64,000 nucleotides of DNA from Mycolicibacter senuensis (GCF_002101885.1 NZ_LQPS01000043.1:124001-188000), one strand, 5' to 3'; shown: positions 44,996 through 54,270, numbered from the stretch's first letter. The notes: generated from the sequence alone by a model not told the origin. A program made the numbers and translations.

Positions 44996-46648
44996 CTAGC
45001 CGAGATCGAAGTCGAGTCCGGCGAGGATGTCGCCCGGGTCGAATGCCGCCGTGGCGTCGAACCCGCTGAACATCCAGCTCAGGTCCATGTTGCCGAACGG
45101 CGTCACCAGCACGTCGGAGATGCTCGCCGCATCGTCGCCGGTACCGGGGATGGCCTGGTAGATGTTCGTCCAGCCGAACAGGTCGGTCACGGAATAGACC
45201 GTGCCGTCTGCGGGCAGGCCGGCGGTGACACCGTCTTCGAACTCACCGCCGGTGACGGTGAACTGGGTGGTCTCGATCATGCCGAACAGGTTCGAGACAT
45301 TCACCGCGGTCTCGACCGAGCCGAGCAGGTTGCCGTCGGTGCCGTAGACGAAGAGATCCTGGGGCGCCAATGCAGAGCCGGCGAGCTCACCGCCACCGAT
45401 CGCCAGCAGCGGGGCGACACCGAACATCGGGTTGATGCCGGCGAAGCCGTCGGCGCCGGGGTCGAACGTGAGACCGCCGAGTGTGAAGGCGTCTTCGCCG
45501 AAGTCACCGGCACCGACGCCAAGCGCCGTGAGCGCAGCGCCCGGGTCAAGCGGCTGGGTGGCGTCGAACCCGGCGAACAGTGAACTCAGGTCGGTGGTGC
45601 CCCAGGGGGTCACCAAAGTGTCGGTGATGGTGGCCGACCCGCCGTCGGCTCCGGGGACCGCGGTGTAGATATTCATGATGCCGCCGCCGAGGTTGGTGAC
45701 CGAGTACACCGTCCCGTCAGCCGGCAGGCCGCCTTCGCCACCGTCGGCAAGGTCGCTGCCGGTGACGGTGAACTGGGTGGCGTCGATGCCCAGCAGGTTG
45801 AGGGTGTTGACCGTGGTGTGCGCGGTCCCGAGTTCGGTGCCGTCGGCGCCGTAGATGTCGAGGTCCTGCTTGTACATCGGGAGCTCGAAGATGCCGCCGA
45901 GCACGGCGACGCCGCCACCGAGGTTCATCAGCGGCGCGATCCCGAACAGCTCGTTGGCCTCGTGGAACCCACTGGCGCCCGGGTCGAACGTCGTGCCGTC
46001 GATGGTGAAGGCGTGTTCGCTGAACTCGCCGGTTCCGGCGCCCAGGCCGGCGAAGGCATCGCCGGGGTTGAGCCCGTGGGTGGCGTCGTAGCCGGCGAAG
46101 AGCCAGTCCAGGTTCATGTTGCCCAGCGGGGTCACCAGCACATCGGTGACGGTGCCGGGGCCACCGTCGGCGCCCGGCGTGGCGATGTAGATGTTCTGGA
46201 AGCCGCCACCCAGGTCGGTGACGCTGTAGACCGTGCCGACCGCCGGCAGGCCCGCGGCGTCGGTGCCGCCGTCGGCGTCGATGACCCGCAGCTGGATGGA
46301 CTCGATGCCCAACAGGTTCTGCACGTTGACGTTGGTCTCGACGGTTCCCAGCGCGGTGCCGTCGTTGCCGTAGACGTCGAAGTCCTGCCGGGCAAGCCCA
46401 GCTGAGGTCAGCGACTGGTTGATCGAGGCGCCCCCGATGCCCAACAGCGGAGAAAGCTGAGACAGCGGGGGGATCGAGGTGTATCCGTCATCGCCCGGGT
46501 CGAAGGTGAAGGCGCCGATGGTGAACGCGTTGTCGGTGATGGTGCTGTCGGCGCCGGTCTCGGCGACGGCGACCGCCGCTGACAGGAACGCAGTGGCCAG
46601 GAGGCCACTGCTAGCGGCGCCTGCCGCCCAAAGGGTGCGGTGTTGCAT
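44996..46648 (-). CDS. Secreted protein built of three ~173-residue repeats
   Basis: 550 residues with a signal peptide (TLWAAGAASSGLLATAFLSAAVAVAE). The mature chain is three tandem repeats beginning AFT at residues 41, 213 and 387. Each has FTFDPG or equivalent, a Q-D-[LF]-x-V/I-YG-x-DG motif, a Leu/Asn-rich strand, GLPA-DGTVYSVT-L, NIY-A-PG, DVLVTP-G and a closing FDAT/YDAT-x3-[LF]-[ND]PGD. It is acidic with no Cys in the repeats. I do not recognise the family. A surface or cell-envelope role is likely. The start is ATG 46648, with GAGGAG 8 bases upstream. Confidence 0.75.
   Translation of the reverse strand: MQHRTLWAAGAASSGLLATAFLSAAVAVAETGADSTITDNAFTIGAFTFDPGDDGYTSIPPLSQLSPLLGIGGASINQSLTSAGLARQDFDVYGNDGTALGTVETNVNVQNLLGIESIQLRVIDADGGTDAAGLPAVGTVYSVTDLGGGFQNIYIATPGADGGPGTVTDVLVTPLGNMNLDWLFAGYDATHGLNPGDAFAGLGAGTGEFSEHAFTIDGTTFDPGASGFHEANELFGIAPLMNLGGGVAVLGGIFELPMYKQDLDIYGADGTELGTAHTTVNTLNLLGIDATQFTVTGSDLADGGEGGLPADGTVYSVTNLGGGIMNIYTAVPGADGGSATITDTLVTPWGTTDLSSLFAGFDATQPLDPGAALTALGVGAGDFGEDAFTLGGLTFDPGADGFAGINPMFGVAPLLAIGGGELAGSALAPQDLFVYGTDGNLLGSVETAVNVSNLFGMIETTQFTVTGGEFEDGVTAGLPADGTVYSVTDLFGWTNIYQAIPGTGDDAASISDVLVTPFGNMDLSWMFSGFDATAAFDPGDILAGLDFDLG
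44999..46528 (-). repeat. Three tandem coding repeats of about 520 bp
   Basis: Repeat 1 is 46013-46528, repeat 2 is 45491-46012 and repeat 3 is 44999-45490. They encode residues 41-212, 213-386 and 387-550. Diverged in DNA but aligned along their whole length in protein. Confidence 0.75.
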
Positions 46649-46720
46649 GTCGGAACTCCTCTTCCGGGTACCCATCGTTTTGGGTTACATGTTCTGGACT
46701 GACTCAGAGGGCACCCTACA

Positions 46721-46732
46721 TACTCTTGAGTA
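46721..46732. promoter_or_regulatory. TACT-N4-AGTA palindrome upstream of the three-repeat protein gene
   Basis: TACTCTTGAGTA, arms TACTC/GAGTA, 73 bp before the start at 46648. Same geometry as the palindrome at 36771. Confidence 0.4.
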
Positions 46733-46805
46733 ACATAGGAAGAGCATTAGAAATATTCTCCAACGTCAGAAACCTTTCAAGCGTCCGGGCCCGAGTCGGC
46801 CGCGT

Positions 46806-46988
46806 GCCGACCGCCCGGTGTTGATCGACTTCGTCGTCGGCGCGGACGCGCAGTCGTGGCCGAGGGTGGCCGCCGGAATCAGCAACGACGAGATCCGGGC
46901 CGCCACGGCATCCGGCCGCTGTTCGAAGACGACGACAACGAGGGGCACGCTTGATGTCTGGGAAGACTCATAGGCTGTCGAAGTTGTT
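46806..46988 (+). pseudogene. Decayed duplicate of the ilvB 3' end and ilvN 5' end
   Basis: Bases 46806-46955 align with 43136-43285, covering [15 protein letters not shown] through the ilvB stop and the ilvN ATG, with many substitutions. GCCACGGCATCC here against GCCCGCGGTATCC in ilvB shows a one-base deletion that breaks the frame. The ilvN part (GGAAGACTCATAGGCTGTCG) has lost several codons. No open frame of useful length is left. The copy is in the same orientation, about 3.7 kb downstream of the source. Confidence 0.8.
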
Positions 46989-47030
46989 GGCGCTCAACGG
47001 CTACGGTGGCGAACGCAGTCCAGCGAAACG

Positions 47031-47058
47031 AGTGGCCCCTTCCATGAAAGGGGCCACT
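47031..47058 (-). terminator. Intrinsic terminator of the short-repeat secreted protein gene
   Basis: AGTGGCCCCTT and AAGGGGCCACT form a perfect 11-bp stem 69 bases past the stop on the minus strand. The stem is almost identical to the one at 35619. Confidence 0.65.
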
Positions 47059-47126
47059 CAGTTGTTGTCACGGGTGCGGCTGAACCCGAGGTCGACACGG
47101 GCACCGCTATGTTCGGCGCCGCCGGT

Positions 47127-47702
47127 TTACAGCATGCCGAACACGTCGTCGAGCAAGCCGGACAGATCCAGGCCGCCCAGCAGCTCCGAGAAGTCGAGGT
47201 CGGCGAGGAAGTCGCCGATCCCGTTGAAGAGGCTGGACAGGTCGAAGTTGGCGAAGAAGTCGGTGATGCCGGCGAAGATGCCGGACAGGTCGAAGTTGGC
47301 GAAGAAGTCGGTGATGCCGCTGAAGATGCCGGACAGGTCGAAGTTGGCGAAGAAGTCGGTGATGCCGCTGAAGAGGCTGGACAAGTCGAAGTTGGTGAAG
47401 AAGTCGCCCAACATCTCGGACAGGTTCAGGCCGCCGAAGAGGTCGCTGATGAGCTCGGACAGGTTCAGGCCGCCAAAGATGTCGGAGATGAGCTCCGACA
47501 GGTTCAGGCCACCCAGCAGATTGTTCAGAATGTCGCCGAGGGAGCCCAATACGCCATCGAACGCGCCGCTGTCGTCGGCGGTGAGTTCGATGGCCGATAT
47601 CGGCACGTGCACGGGTGCGACGATCACGGGTGTGGCGGCGATTGCGCCAGCGCCGATGAGCGCGGCGCCCGCCAGGGCAAACGGACGAAGGGTGGCGTTC
47701 AT
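47127..47702 (-). CDS. Secreted short-repeat protein (amphipathic 13- and 16-residue repeats)
   Basis: 191 residues. The signal peptide (LRPFALAGAALIGAGAIAATPV) resembles that of the GjpA-like protein. The mature part is mostly tandem repeats: three 13-residue units FGGLNLSELISDL (63-101), then four 16-residue units FANFDLSGIFSGITDF (102-165), then a half-similar end. Phe/Leu/Ile alternate with Asp, Asn and Ser, suggesting amphipathic helices for membrane or lipid contact. No Cys. AGAGGAG precedes the ATG at 47702. The function is unknown. A long plus-strand frame across it is only its shadow. Confidence 0.7.
   Translation of the reverse strand: MNATLRPFALAGAALIGAGAIAATPVIVAPVHVPISAIELTADDSGAFDGVLGSLGDILNNLLGGLNLSELISDIFGGLNLSELISDLFGGLNLSEMLGDFFTNFDLSSLFSGITDFFANFDLSGIFSGITDFFANFDLSGIFAGITDFFANFDLSSLFNGIGDFLADLDFSELLGGLDLSGLLDDVFGML
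47208..47516 (-). repeat. Tandem 39-bp and 48-bp coding repeats
   Basis: Three 39-bp units lie at 47400-47516 and four 48-bp units at 47208-47399. The 48-bp units share runs such as AAGTTGGCGAAGAAGTCGGT almost unchanged, so recent slippage or recombination is likely. Confidence 0.8.
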
Positions 47703-47729
47703 GGCTGCTCCTCTAACGGGATGTGATCT

Positions 47730-47772
47730 GCGTCGCGACGCTCGTCGTGTGTGACGTTCGTCATAGACGAAC
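47730..47772. promoter_or_regulatory. Two palindromes in the leader of the short-repeat protein gene
   Basis: GTTCGTC-ATA-GACGAAC (47756-47772) is a perfect 7-bp inverted repeat and GCGTCGCGACGC (47730-47741) a perfect 12-bp palindrome, both between promoter region and start of the minus-strand gene at 47702. They may be operators or mRNA hairpins. The rest of 47703-47978 holds no gene that I can see. Confidence 0.4.
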
Positions 47773-47978
47773 TGAGATTACACTCAAGTGCAAGAAAGTC
47801 CATACTTAGCTAAAAATTAGTGGAAACTACGGCTTATGGCCCCGGTAGGTCTGTGCCTTCGGAATATGGTCGCCGATCAAAGTGCTCCGGTTCAGGCGCG
47901 CTCCAGCCGCAGCCGAAACGGCGCGGCCCGCAGTGAGGTCCCGCCCGCGCCCGGCTACGCCGCTCCGGGGGCCATCGT

Positions 47979-47984
47979 TAGGCT
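47979..47984 (+). promoter_or_regulatory. -10 element (TAGGCT) of serA-leuB
   Basis: TAGGCT ends 6 nt before the serA GTG at 47991, typical of a leaderless mRNA. Confidence 0.5.
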
Positions 47985-47990
47985 GTCCGG

Positions 47991-49577
47991 GTGACTCTGC
48001 CCGTGGTACTGATCGCTGACAAACTCGCCCAATCCACCGTCGCCGCCCTCGGTGATCAGGTCGAGGTTCGCTGGGTGGACGGTCCCGACCGGGAGAAGCT
48101 GCTGGCCGCCGTACCGGAAGCCGACGCGCTGCTGGTGCGCTCGGCGACCACCGTCGACGCCGAGGTGCTCGCGGCCGGCACCAAGCTCAAGATCGTGGCC
48201 CGCGCCGGGGTCGGCTTGGACAACGTCGACGTCGACGCCGCCACCGCGCGGGGTGTACTGGTGGTCAACGCCCCGACCTCGAACATCCACAGCGCCGCCG
48301 AGCATGCCATCGCGCTGATGCTCGCCGCCGCGCGGCAGATCCCGGCCGCCGATGCCTCGCTGCACGGCAAGGAATGGAAACGCTCGTCGTTCTCCGGCAC
48401 CGAGATCTTCGACCACACCGTCGGCGTGGTCGGCCTGGGCCGGATCGGCCAGCTGGTGGCGGCGCGCCTGGCCGCGTTCGGCGCCCACATCATCGCCTAC
48501 GACCCGTATGTGTCGGCCGCACGCGCCGCCCAGTTGGGCATCGAGTTGCTGTCCCTGGACGAGTTGCTCGGGCGCGCCGACTTCATCTCGGTTCACCTGC
48601 CGAAGACCCCCGAGACCGCGGGCCTGATCGGCAAGGACGCGCTGGCCAAGACGAAGCCGGGGGTGATCATCGTCAACGCCGCCCGCGGTGGGCTCATCGA
48701 TGAGGCGGCGCTTGCCGATGCGATCACCAACGGCCATGTGCGGGCCGCCGGGCTGGACGTGTTCGCCACCGAGCCGTGCACCGACTCCCCGTTGTTCGAC
48801 CTGCCGCAGGTGGTGGTGACCCCGCACCTGGGGGCCTCGACCGCCGAGGCCCAGGACCGGGCCGGAACCGACGTCGCCAAGAGCGTGAAGCTGGCATTGG
48901 CCGGGGAATTCGTTCCCGACGCGGTCAACGTCGGCGGCGGTGCGGTCAGCGAGGAAGTGGCTCCCTGGCTGGATCTGGTGCGCAAGCTCGGGCTGCTGGC
49001 GGGTGCGCTCTCCGATGGCCTGCCGGTGTCGTTGTCGGTGCAGGTGCGTGGTGAGTTGGCGTCCGACGACGTTGGGGTGCTGCGTCTTTCAGCGCTTCGG
49101 GGGCTGTTCTCGGCGGTCATCGAAGACCCGGTGACGTTCGTCAATGCGCCGGCGCTGGCCGCTGAGCGGGGAGTCGACGCCGAGATCGGCACGGCCACCG
49201 AAAGTCCCAACCACCGCAGCGTGGTCGAGCTCAAGGCGGTCGCCGCCGACGGTGCGGCCGTGACCGTGGCCGGCACCCTCTCCGGCCCGCAGCTGGTGGA
49301 GAAGATCGTCCAGATCAACGGACGGCACTTCGATCTGCGCGCCGAGGGTGTCAACCTGATCATCAACTACTCCGACCAGCCCGGGGCGCTCGGCAAGATC
49401 GGCACCCTGCTGGGCTCGGCCGGCATCAACATCCATGCCGCGCAACTGTCCGAAGACGCCGAAGGGCCGGCGGCGACGATCCTGCTGCGGGTGGACCGCT
49501 CGGTACCGGCGGACGTGCAGTCGGCGATCACCGCCGCTGTGGGCGCCAACAAGTTCGAGGAGGTCGACCTCGCATGA
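47991..49577 (+). CDS. serA: D-3-phosphoglycerate dehydrogenase
   Basis: 528 residues, identical in length to M. tuberculosis SerA1, the long type with an intervening domain. NAD motif [16 protein letters not shown], catalytic Arg in [10 protein letters not shown], Glu in FATEP and His in TPHLGAST. The allosteric ASB domain follows, with a C-terminal ACT domain ([35 protein letters not shown]) for serine feedback. It starts serine biosynthesis. Stop overlaps leuB (ATGA). Confidence 0.97.
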   Translation: MTLPVVLIADKLAQSTVAALGDQVEVRWVDGPDREKLLAAVPEADALLVRSATTVDAEVLAAGTKLKIVARAGVGLDNVDVDAATARGVLVVNAPTSNIHSAAEHAIALMLAAARQIPAADASLHGKEWKRSSFSGTEIFDHTVGVVGLGRIGQLVAARLAAFGAHIIAYDPYVSAARAAQLGIELLSLDELLGRADFISVHLPKTPETAGLIGKDALAKTKPGVIIVNAARGGLIDEAALADAITNGHVRAAGLDVFATEPCTDSPLFDLPQVVVTPHLGASTAEAQDRAGTDVAKSVKLALAGEFVPDAVNVGGGAVSEEVAPWLDLVRKLGLLAGALSDGLPVSLSVQVRGELASDDVGVLRLSALRGLFSAVIEDPVTFVNAPALAAERGVDAEIGTATESPNHRSVVELKAVAADGAAVTVAGTLSGPQLVEKIVQINGRHFDLRAEGVNLIINYSDQPGALGKIGTLLGSAGINIHAAQLSEDAEGPAATILLRVDRSVPADVQSAITAAVGANKFEEVDLA

Positions 49578-50590
49578 GTGTCAAACTCGCGGTCATCCCC
49601 GGCGACGGCATCGGCCCGGAGGTCATCGCCGAAGCCGTCAAGGTGCTCGACGCGGTACTGCCCGGCACCGAGAAGACCACCTACGATCTCGGGGCCAGGC
49701 GCTATCACGCCACCGGTGAGGTCCTGCCCGACTCGGTGCTCGAGGAGCTCGGCGGACACGACGTGATCCTGCTCGGCGCGATCGGCGATCCGTCGGTGCC
49801 GTCCGGGGTACTGGAGCGCGGCCTGTTGCTCAAAGCACGCTTCGCGCTGGACCACCACGTCAATCTGCGTCCGGCCCGGCTCTATCCCGGGGTCAGCGGC
49901 CCGCTCGTCGGCAATCCGGAGATCGACCTGGTGGTGGTGCGCGAGGGCACCGAGGGGCCCTACGCCGGCACCGGTGGTTTCCTGCGGCGCGGTACCGAGC
50001 ACGAGATCGCTTCCGAGGTCAGCGTCAACACCGCCTTCGGGGTGCGCCGCGTGGTGCACGATGCGTTCGGCCGGGCCCAGCGCCGACGCAAGCACCTGAC
50101 GTTGTTACACAAGACCAACGTGCTCAACTTCGCCGGGGACCTGTGGTGGCGCACGGTGCAGGAGATCGCGGGCGAATACCCCGATGTCGAGATCGCCTAC
50201 TGCCACACCGACGCCGCGACCATCTATCTGGTCACCGACCCGGGCCGGTTCGACGTGGTCGTCACCGACAACCTGTTCGGTGACATCGTCACCGACCTGG
50301 CCGCTGCGGTTTGCGGCGGAATCGGACTGGCAGCCAGCGGCAATATCGACGCCACCCGCGCCAACCCGTCGATGTTCGAACCGGTGCACGGTAGCGCGCC
50401 GGACATCGCCGGTCAGGGCATCGCCGACCCGACCGCGGCGATCATGTCGGTGGCGCTGCTGCTGGCCCACGTCGGCGAGGACGCCGCCGCCCAGCGGGTC
50501 GACGAGGCCGTCGCCCAGCACCTGGCCACCCGCGGTGAGACGAAGCTGTCCACGGCCGCGACCGGCGATCGGATCCTGGGCCTGCTCTGA
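49574..50590 (+). CDS. leuB: 3-isopropylmalate dehydrogenase
   Basis: 338 residues. [21 protein letters not shown] at the N-terminus, [22 protein letters not shown] substrate arginines, [16 protein letters not shown], and the NAD/metal region [28 protein letters not shown] with [12 protein letters not shown]. It oxidatively decarboxylates 3-isopropylmalate in leucine synthesis. Coupled to serA by a 4-base overlap. The block conserved with M. tuberculosis ends here. Confidence 0.97.
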   Translation: MSVKLAVIPGDGIGPEVIAEAVKVLDAVLPGTEKTTYDLGARRYHATGEVLPDSVLEELGGHDVILLGAIGDPSVPSGVLERGLLLKARFALDHHVNLRPARLYPGVSGPLVGNPEIDLVVVREGTEGPYAGTGGFLRRGTEHEIASEVSVNTAFGVRRVVHDAFGRAQRRRKHLTLLHKTNVLNFAGDLWWRTVQEIAGEYPDVEIAYCHTDAATIYLVTDPGRFDVVVTDNLFGDIVTDLAAAVCGGIGLAASGNIDATRANPSMFEPVHGSAPDIAGQGIADPTAAIMSVALLLAHVGEDAAAQRVDEAVAQHLATRGETKLSTAATGDRILGLL

Positions 50591-50622
50591 GGCTGCGGCA
50601 GCGGTCCTGTCGCGGCCCGGAA

Positions 50623-51783
50623 TCAGCGTGAGTCGCCGTCGGAACCCGCGGGGCCGGCGAGCACCCGCGCCGCGATGCGGAACGCCGCATTGGCATCGGG
50701 CACACCGCAATAGACGGCGGTCTGCATCAGCACCTCCTTGATCTCGTCGTCACTGAGACCGTTGCGGCGCGCCGCGCGCAGGTGCATCGCCAACTCCTCA
50801 TGGTGGCCACGGGCCACCAGAGCGGTCAGCGTGACGATCGACCGGCTGCGTCGGTCGAGGCCGTCCCGGGTCCAGATGCTGCCCCACGCGTAGCGGGTGA
50901 TCAGGTCCTGGAAGTCGGCGGTGAAGTCGGTGGTGTGCGCGATCGCCCGATCGACGTGGTCATCGCCGAGAACCTGTCGCCGCACGGCCATTCCCGAGGT
51001 GTAGACCGGATCGCGCACCATCAGCTGGTCGAGAATCAGGTTGGCGGTGGCATCGGGCGCCTCCGCCGGGGCAAGGTGGCCAACACCGTCGAGTGTCACC
51101 AGCCGGCCGTGCCGGACACCGGAAGCGATACGCCGCAGCGATTCCGGGGGAGTGGCGACATCTTCTGAGCCCGCAACGGCCAACACCGGCGCAGCGATCT
51201 GAGCAAGTCGCGCGGTGACATCGAACTCGGCCAGGGCCTCGCACGCCTGCGCATACGATTCGGCGTCGGTGAGGCCCAGCGCCTCCGACAGCGCCGCGGC
51301 GACATCGGGCCGGCGCTCGGCGAAACCGGGGGCGAACCAGCGCTGCTGGGACGATTCGATGACCGCGCCGGTGCCCGATGTGCGCACCGTGGCGGCACGT
51401 GTGGACCAATCCTCGGCCCGCCCGATGCTGGCGCCGGTGCACAACAGCGTGGCGCTCGACAACCGCTCGGGCGCATCGAGCAGCAGCTGCAGACCGACCG
51501 CCCCGGCGATGGAGACACCGGCGTAGTGGAACGCGGTGTGCGGGCGGAGCTCCTCGGCCAAGGCGAGCACACCGGCCGCCAGATCCGGTATCCGGAACCG
51601 CGCTGCCTGGCTACGGCCGTGCCCGGGAAGATCCCACGCGACGACGCGCAGCTGCGCGGCGAGTTGTTCAGCGGCCGGGCCCCACAGCGCGCTTGCCGAT
51701 GTGCCCAGGGATGGCCCGAGCAGCAGCAGGTCGGCGTCCTGCGGTCCGCCGAAGTCGGTGCCGACCAGCCGCGGCACGCTCAT
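50623..51783 (-). CDS. pcaL: PcaD-PcaC fusion: 3-oxoadipate enol-lactonase/4-carboxymuconolactone decarboxylase
   Basis: 386 residues. Residues 1-255 are an alpha/beta hydrolase (WDLPGHGRS, nucleophile in YAGVSIAGAVG, VAGSEDVATPPE, catalytic His in DGVGHLAPAEAP). Residues 260-380 are a carboxymuconolactone decarboxylase domain (GMAVRRQVLGDDHVDRA, TRDGLDRRSRSIVTLTALVARGHHEELAMHLRAARRNGLSDDEIKEVLMQTAVYCGVP). It performs the last two steps to beta-ketoadipate. Such PcaL fusions are known in actinobacteria. Last gene of the operon. ATGA overlap with pcaB. Confidence 0.92.
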   Translation of the reverse strand: MSVPRLVGTDFGGPQDADLLLLGPSLGTSASALWGPAAEQLAAQLRVVAWDLPGHGRSQAARFRIPDLAAGVLALAEELRPHTAFHYAGVSIAGAVGLQLLLDAPERLSSATLLCTGASIGRAEDWSTRAATVRTSGTGAVIESSQQRWFAPGFAERRPDVAAALSEALGLTDAESYAQACEALAEFDVTARLAQIAAPVLAVAGSEDVATPPESLRRIASGVRHGRLVTLDGVGHLAPAEAPDATANLILDQLMVRDPVYTSGMAVRRQVLGDDHVDRAIAHTTDFTADFQDLITRYAWGSIWTRDGLDRRSRSIVTLTALVARGHHEELAMHLRAARRNGLSDDEIKEVLMQTAVYCGVPDANAAFRIAARVLAGPAGSDGDSR

Positions 51784-52979
51784 GTCGCCTCCGTTGTGTG
51801 GTGTGCGCGTTTCAGTACAGCATCGATGAGATGGTCTGCCGCGCCGGTGTAGTCGGGCCGAGCCGTCCGACCGGTCAACTCGGTCATCGATCGCTGCTCT
51901 GCGAGCAGGTCACCGGCGGCGGCCAGGTTCGCCGCGGCGCGGTCGGTGTCGATCACCACGCCGGCGAGCAGTTCGGTGGTCTGAGCGGCGGCGACGACGG
52001 TGTGACGGCACAATGTCCGGAGAGTGGCCCATTCGGCATGCCAGCCGCCGTCGGAGCGCTCATCGACGCCGACCGCCGACGCGACGTGCAAGGCGGCTGC
52101 CAGCGACGGCACAACCAACGCGGCACGCCGGATCAGGATGGACAACACCGGATTGTTCTTGTGCGCCATGGTGGATGAGCCGCCACCCCGGCCCTCCGCC
52201 AGTTCGCCGATCTCGGCCCTGCTGCCGATCGCAACATCGCCGGCGATGTGACCCCAGGCATCGCAACACGTCACCAACGCGTCACCCACGCGGGTCAGAA
52301 CGGAGCGAGTGGTGTGCCACGGCGGGCTGTCAGTGAGGCCGAGCGCGGCGGCCAGTCGCTGCGACAGTGTGACGGCTTCACCGGGTGAGCCGGCCAGCTC
52401 GGTGGCAGCGGCCAGCGTGCCCACGGCACCTCCGGCCTGAACCGGAAGTGCCGGCAGTGCGGTCAGGGAGTCAGCCGCATCGAGAACCCCGCCAAGCCAA
52501 TGTGCGACCTTCATGCCGACCGTCGTGGGCAACGCGGGCTGGGTCAGGGTGCGGGCGAGCATGGGACTGTCGCGGTAGGTCTCGGCCAGCTCGGCCAATC
52601 GGCGCACCTGCGCAACGATTTCACCGTGGAGTCGGTCCAGCGCCTCACGAAGACAGACCATCAGCGCGGTATCGACGACGTCCTGGCTGGTCAAGCCTCG
52701 GTGCACCCAGCGCGCCGGTTCACCGCCGGTGCGCTCACGAAGCAGGGCCACCAGCCCGGGCACCGGGTTGCCGGTGGCATCGGCCGCTACGGCCACCGGC
52801 TCGACGTCAGCTGCGGTGATCGTCGCGGTCAGGTCTGCTCGCGCCGACGCCGGCGCGATACCGGCGTCGACAAGCACGCCCAGCCAGGCGTTTTCGACCC
52901 GCACCATTGCGGTCAGCCAGGCCGTGTCGCTGAAGAGGTGCCCGGCCCGGTGGTCGCCGGGCCACAACAAGTCCGTCAC
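51780..52979 (-). CDS. pcaB: 3-carboxy-cis,cis-muconate cycloisomerase
   Basis: 399 residues of the fumarase/aspartase superfamily. It contains RWVHRGLTSQDVVDTALM, TLTQPALPTTVGMKVAHW and the superfamily signature GGGSSTMAHKNNPVLS. The substrate-specific C-terminus fits PcaB. It lactonises beta-carboxymuconate to gamma-carboxymuconolactone. The GTG start overlaps the pcaG stop (GTGA). Confidence 0.92.
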   Translation of the reverse strand: MTDLLWPGDHRAGHLFSDTAWLTAMVRVENAWLGVLVDAGIAPASARADLTATITAADVEPVAVAADATGNPVPGLVALLRERTGGEPARWVHRGLTSQDVVDTALMVCLREALDRLHGEIVAQVRRLAELAETYRDSPMLARTLTQPALPTTVGMKVAHWLGGVLDAADSLTALPALPVQAGGAVGTLAAATELAGSPGEAVTLSQRLAAALGLTDSPPWHTTRSVLTRVGDALVTCCDAWGHIAGDVAIGSRAEIGELAEGRGGGSSTMAHKNNPVLSILIRRAALVVPSLAAALHVASAVGVDERSDGGWHAEWATLRTLCRHTVVAAAQTTELLAGVVIDTDRAAANLAAAGDLLAEQRSMTELTGRTARPDYTGAADHLIDAVLKRAHHTTEAT

Positions 52980-53527
52980 GGTTGCCCCCGATACTGCAGA
53001 AACACCGTCTCATCGGGGCCCTGCAGCCTGATGTCGAAGCGAAATCCGTGTTCGTCGGTCACCGCGATGAGGGTATGGCGCCGATCGTCGGGCAGCGAGC
53101 TGAGCAGTCGGTCGGCGTGCAGTTGGTCGCCGGGTAGGTAGGCGCGGGTGAACAACCGGTTCAGCAGACCTCGCGCGAATACCGTGACGGCAATGAATGG
53201 TGTCGACTGTTGCAGCGCACCGGGTTTCACGGTGGTGAAGTGGTAGTGGCCATGCGCGTCGGTCTCAGCGCGTCCCCAGCCGGTGAACGCCCGGTCCTCC
53301 CGCAGCAGGGATCCGGTGGCCGTTGGAACCGCGCCGTCGTTGTCGGTCTGCCAGATCTCCAGCAACGCATCGGGAACCGGCGCTCCGGCGCCGTCGGTGA
53401 CGGTGCCGTGCAACCGGATCGCATCGTGGGAGCCGGGGGAGACGAGTTCGTTGCCACGGTCGAACGGCAGCGCGAACCCGAAGAACGGGCCGACGGTCTG
53501 CCCCGGAGTGGCGGTCGGTCTGCTCAC
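52976..53527 (-). CDS. pcaG: Protocatechuate 3,4-dioxygenase alpha subunit
   Basis: 183 residues. TPGQTVGPFFGFALPF, TDGAGAPVPDALLEIWQTD, GWGRAETDAHGHYHFTTVKPG and FARGLLNRLFTRAYLPGD are typical PcaG segments. The alpha subunit lacks the Fe ligands and helps form the substrate pocket with PcaH. GTG 53527 overlaps the pcaH stop (GTGA), which rules out longer upstream starts. Confidence 0.95.
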   Translation of the reverse strand: MSRPTATPGQTVGPFFGFALPFDRGNELVSPGSHDAIRLHGTVTDGAGAPVPDALLEIWQTDNDGAVPTATGSLLREDRAFTGWGRAETDAHGHYHFTTVKPGALQQSTPFIAVTVFARGLLNRLFTRAYLPGDQLHADRLLSSLPDDRRHTLIAVTDEHGFRFDIRLQGPDETVFLQYRGQP

Positions 53528-54270
53528 CGCGGCTCCTGCAACGGCGTTGCGGCCGCGCCGGTGAGCACCACGTCCCACCTGTAGCCGGTGGCCCATTCGT
53601 GGCTGGTGATGTCGTGGTCGTAGCTCGCGACGAGCCGGTCGCGGGCCTGCTGATCGGTGATCGCCTGGTAGATCGGGTCCAAGGCCAGCAGCGGGTCGCC
53701 GGGGAAGTACATCTGAGTGATCATCCGCTGGGTGAAATCACTGCCGAACACCGAGAAATGGATATGCGCCGGGCGCCATGCGTTGTGGTGGTTACGCCAC
53801 GGGTAGGGGCCCGGTTTGATCGTCGTGAACCGATAGCGGCCGTCGTCGTCGGTGAGACACCGTCCCACACCGGTGAAATTGGGGTCTAACGGCGCCGGGT
53901 GCTGGTCCCGGTGGTGGATGTAGCGCCCGCTGGCGTTGGCCTGCCAGATCTCGACGAGTTGCCGGCGGACCGGTCTGCCGTCACCGTCGAGGATGCGCCC
54001 GGTCACCACCGTGCGCTCCCCGATCGGGGCGCCGGTGTGCCGGGCCGTCAGATCTGCGTCGGCTGCGTCGACATCGGTTTCGCCGAAGCAGGGCCCCGTC
54101 AACTCGACGGTCTCCGGATCGGTGAGGTGCAACGGGTGCCGGGGATGGCGAAGAACGCTGCTGCGGTACGGCGGATAGTCGAGCCTCGGTTGGCTTTCCG
54201 CGATACCGGCGGCCCGGTACCCGGTCTGGATCGCCGCGATCTCGGCGCTGATCTCCGCCTGGCCGGTCAT
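53524..54270 (-). CDS. pcaH: Protocatechuate 3,4-dioxygenase beta subunit
   Basis: 248 residues. Intradiol dioxygenase core with GRPVRRQLVEIWQANASGRY, FTGVGRCLTDDDGRYRFTTIKPGPYPW and RPAHIHFSVFG. The Fe(III) ligands, two Tyr and two His, are expected in ASGRYIHH, GPYPW, and RPAHIHF. It opens protocatechuate to beta-carboxy-cis,cis-muconate. Starts at ATG 54270, 30 bases after the decarboxylase gene. Confidence 0.95.
   Translation of the reverse strand: MTGQAEISAEIAAIQTGYRAAGIAESQPRLDYPPYRSSVLRHPRHPLHLTDPETVELTGPCFGETDVDAADADLTARHTGAPIGERTVVTGRILDGDGRPVRRQLVEIWQANASGRYIHHRDQHPAPLDPNFTGVGRCLTDDDGRYRFTTIKPGPYPWRNHHNAWRPAHIHFSVFGSDFTQRMITQMYFPGDPLLALDPIYQAITDQQARDRLVASYDHDITSHEWATGYRWDVVLTGAAATPLQEPR

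Noticed and set aside
46766-46948. 60-codon minus-strand frame between the repeat-protein genes
   Set aside because: It is antisense to the decayed ilvB copy and owes its openness to that ancestry.
47208-47399. Regular ~48-bp direct repeats considered as a CRISPR array
   Set aside because: Repeats are contiguous without spacers, in frame and coding for a 16-residue protein unit.
46951-47754. 267-codon plus-strand frame rich in Lys/Pro repeats (PDRSKLAKKSVM type)
   Set aside because: It is the exact antisense of the short-repeat secreted protein. That gene has a signal peptide, Shine-Dalgarno and terminator on the minus strand, while this frame has none.
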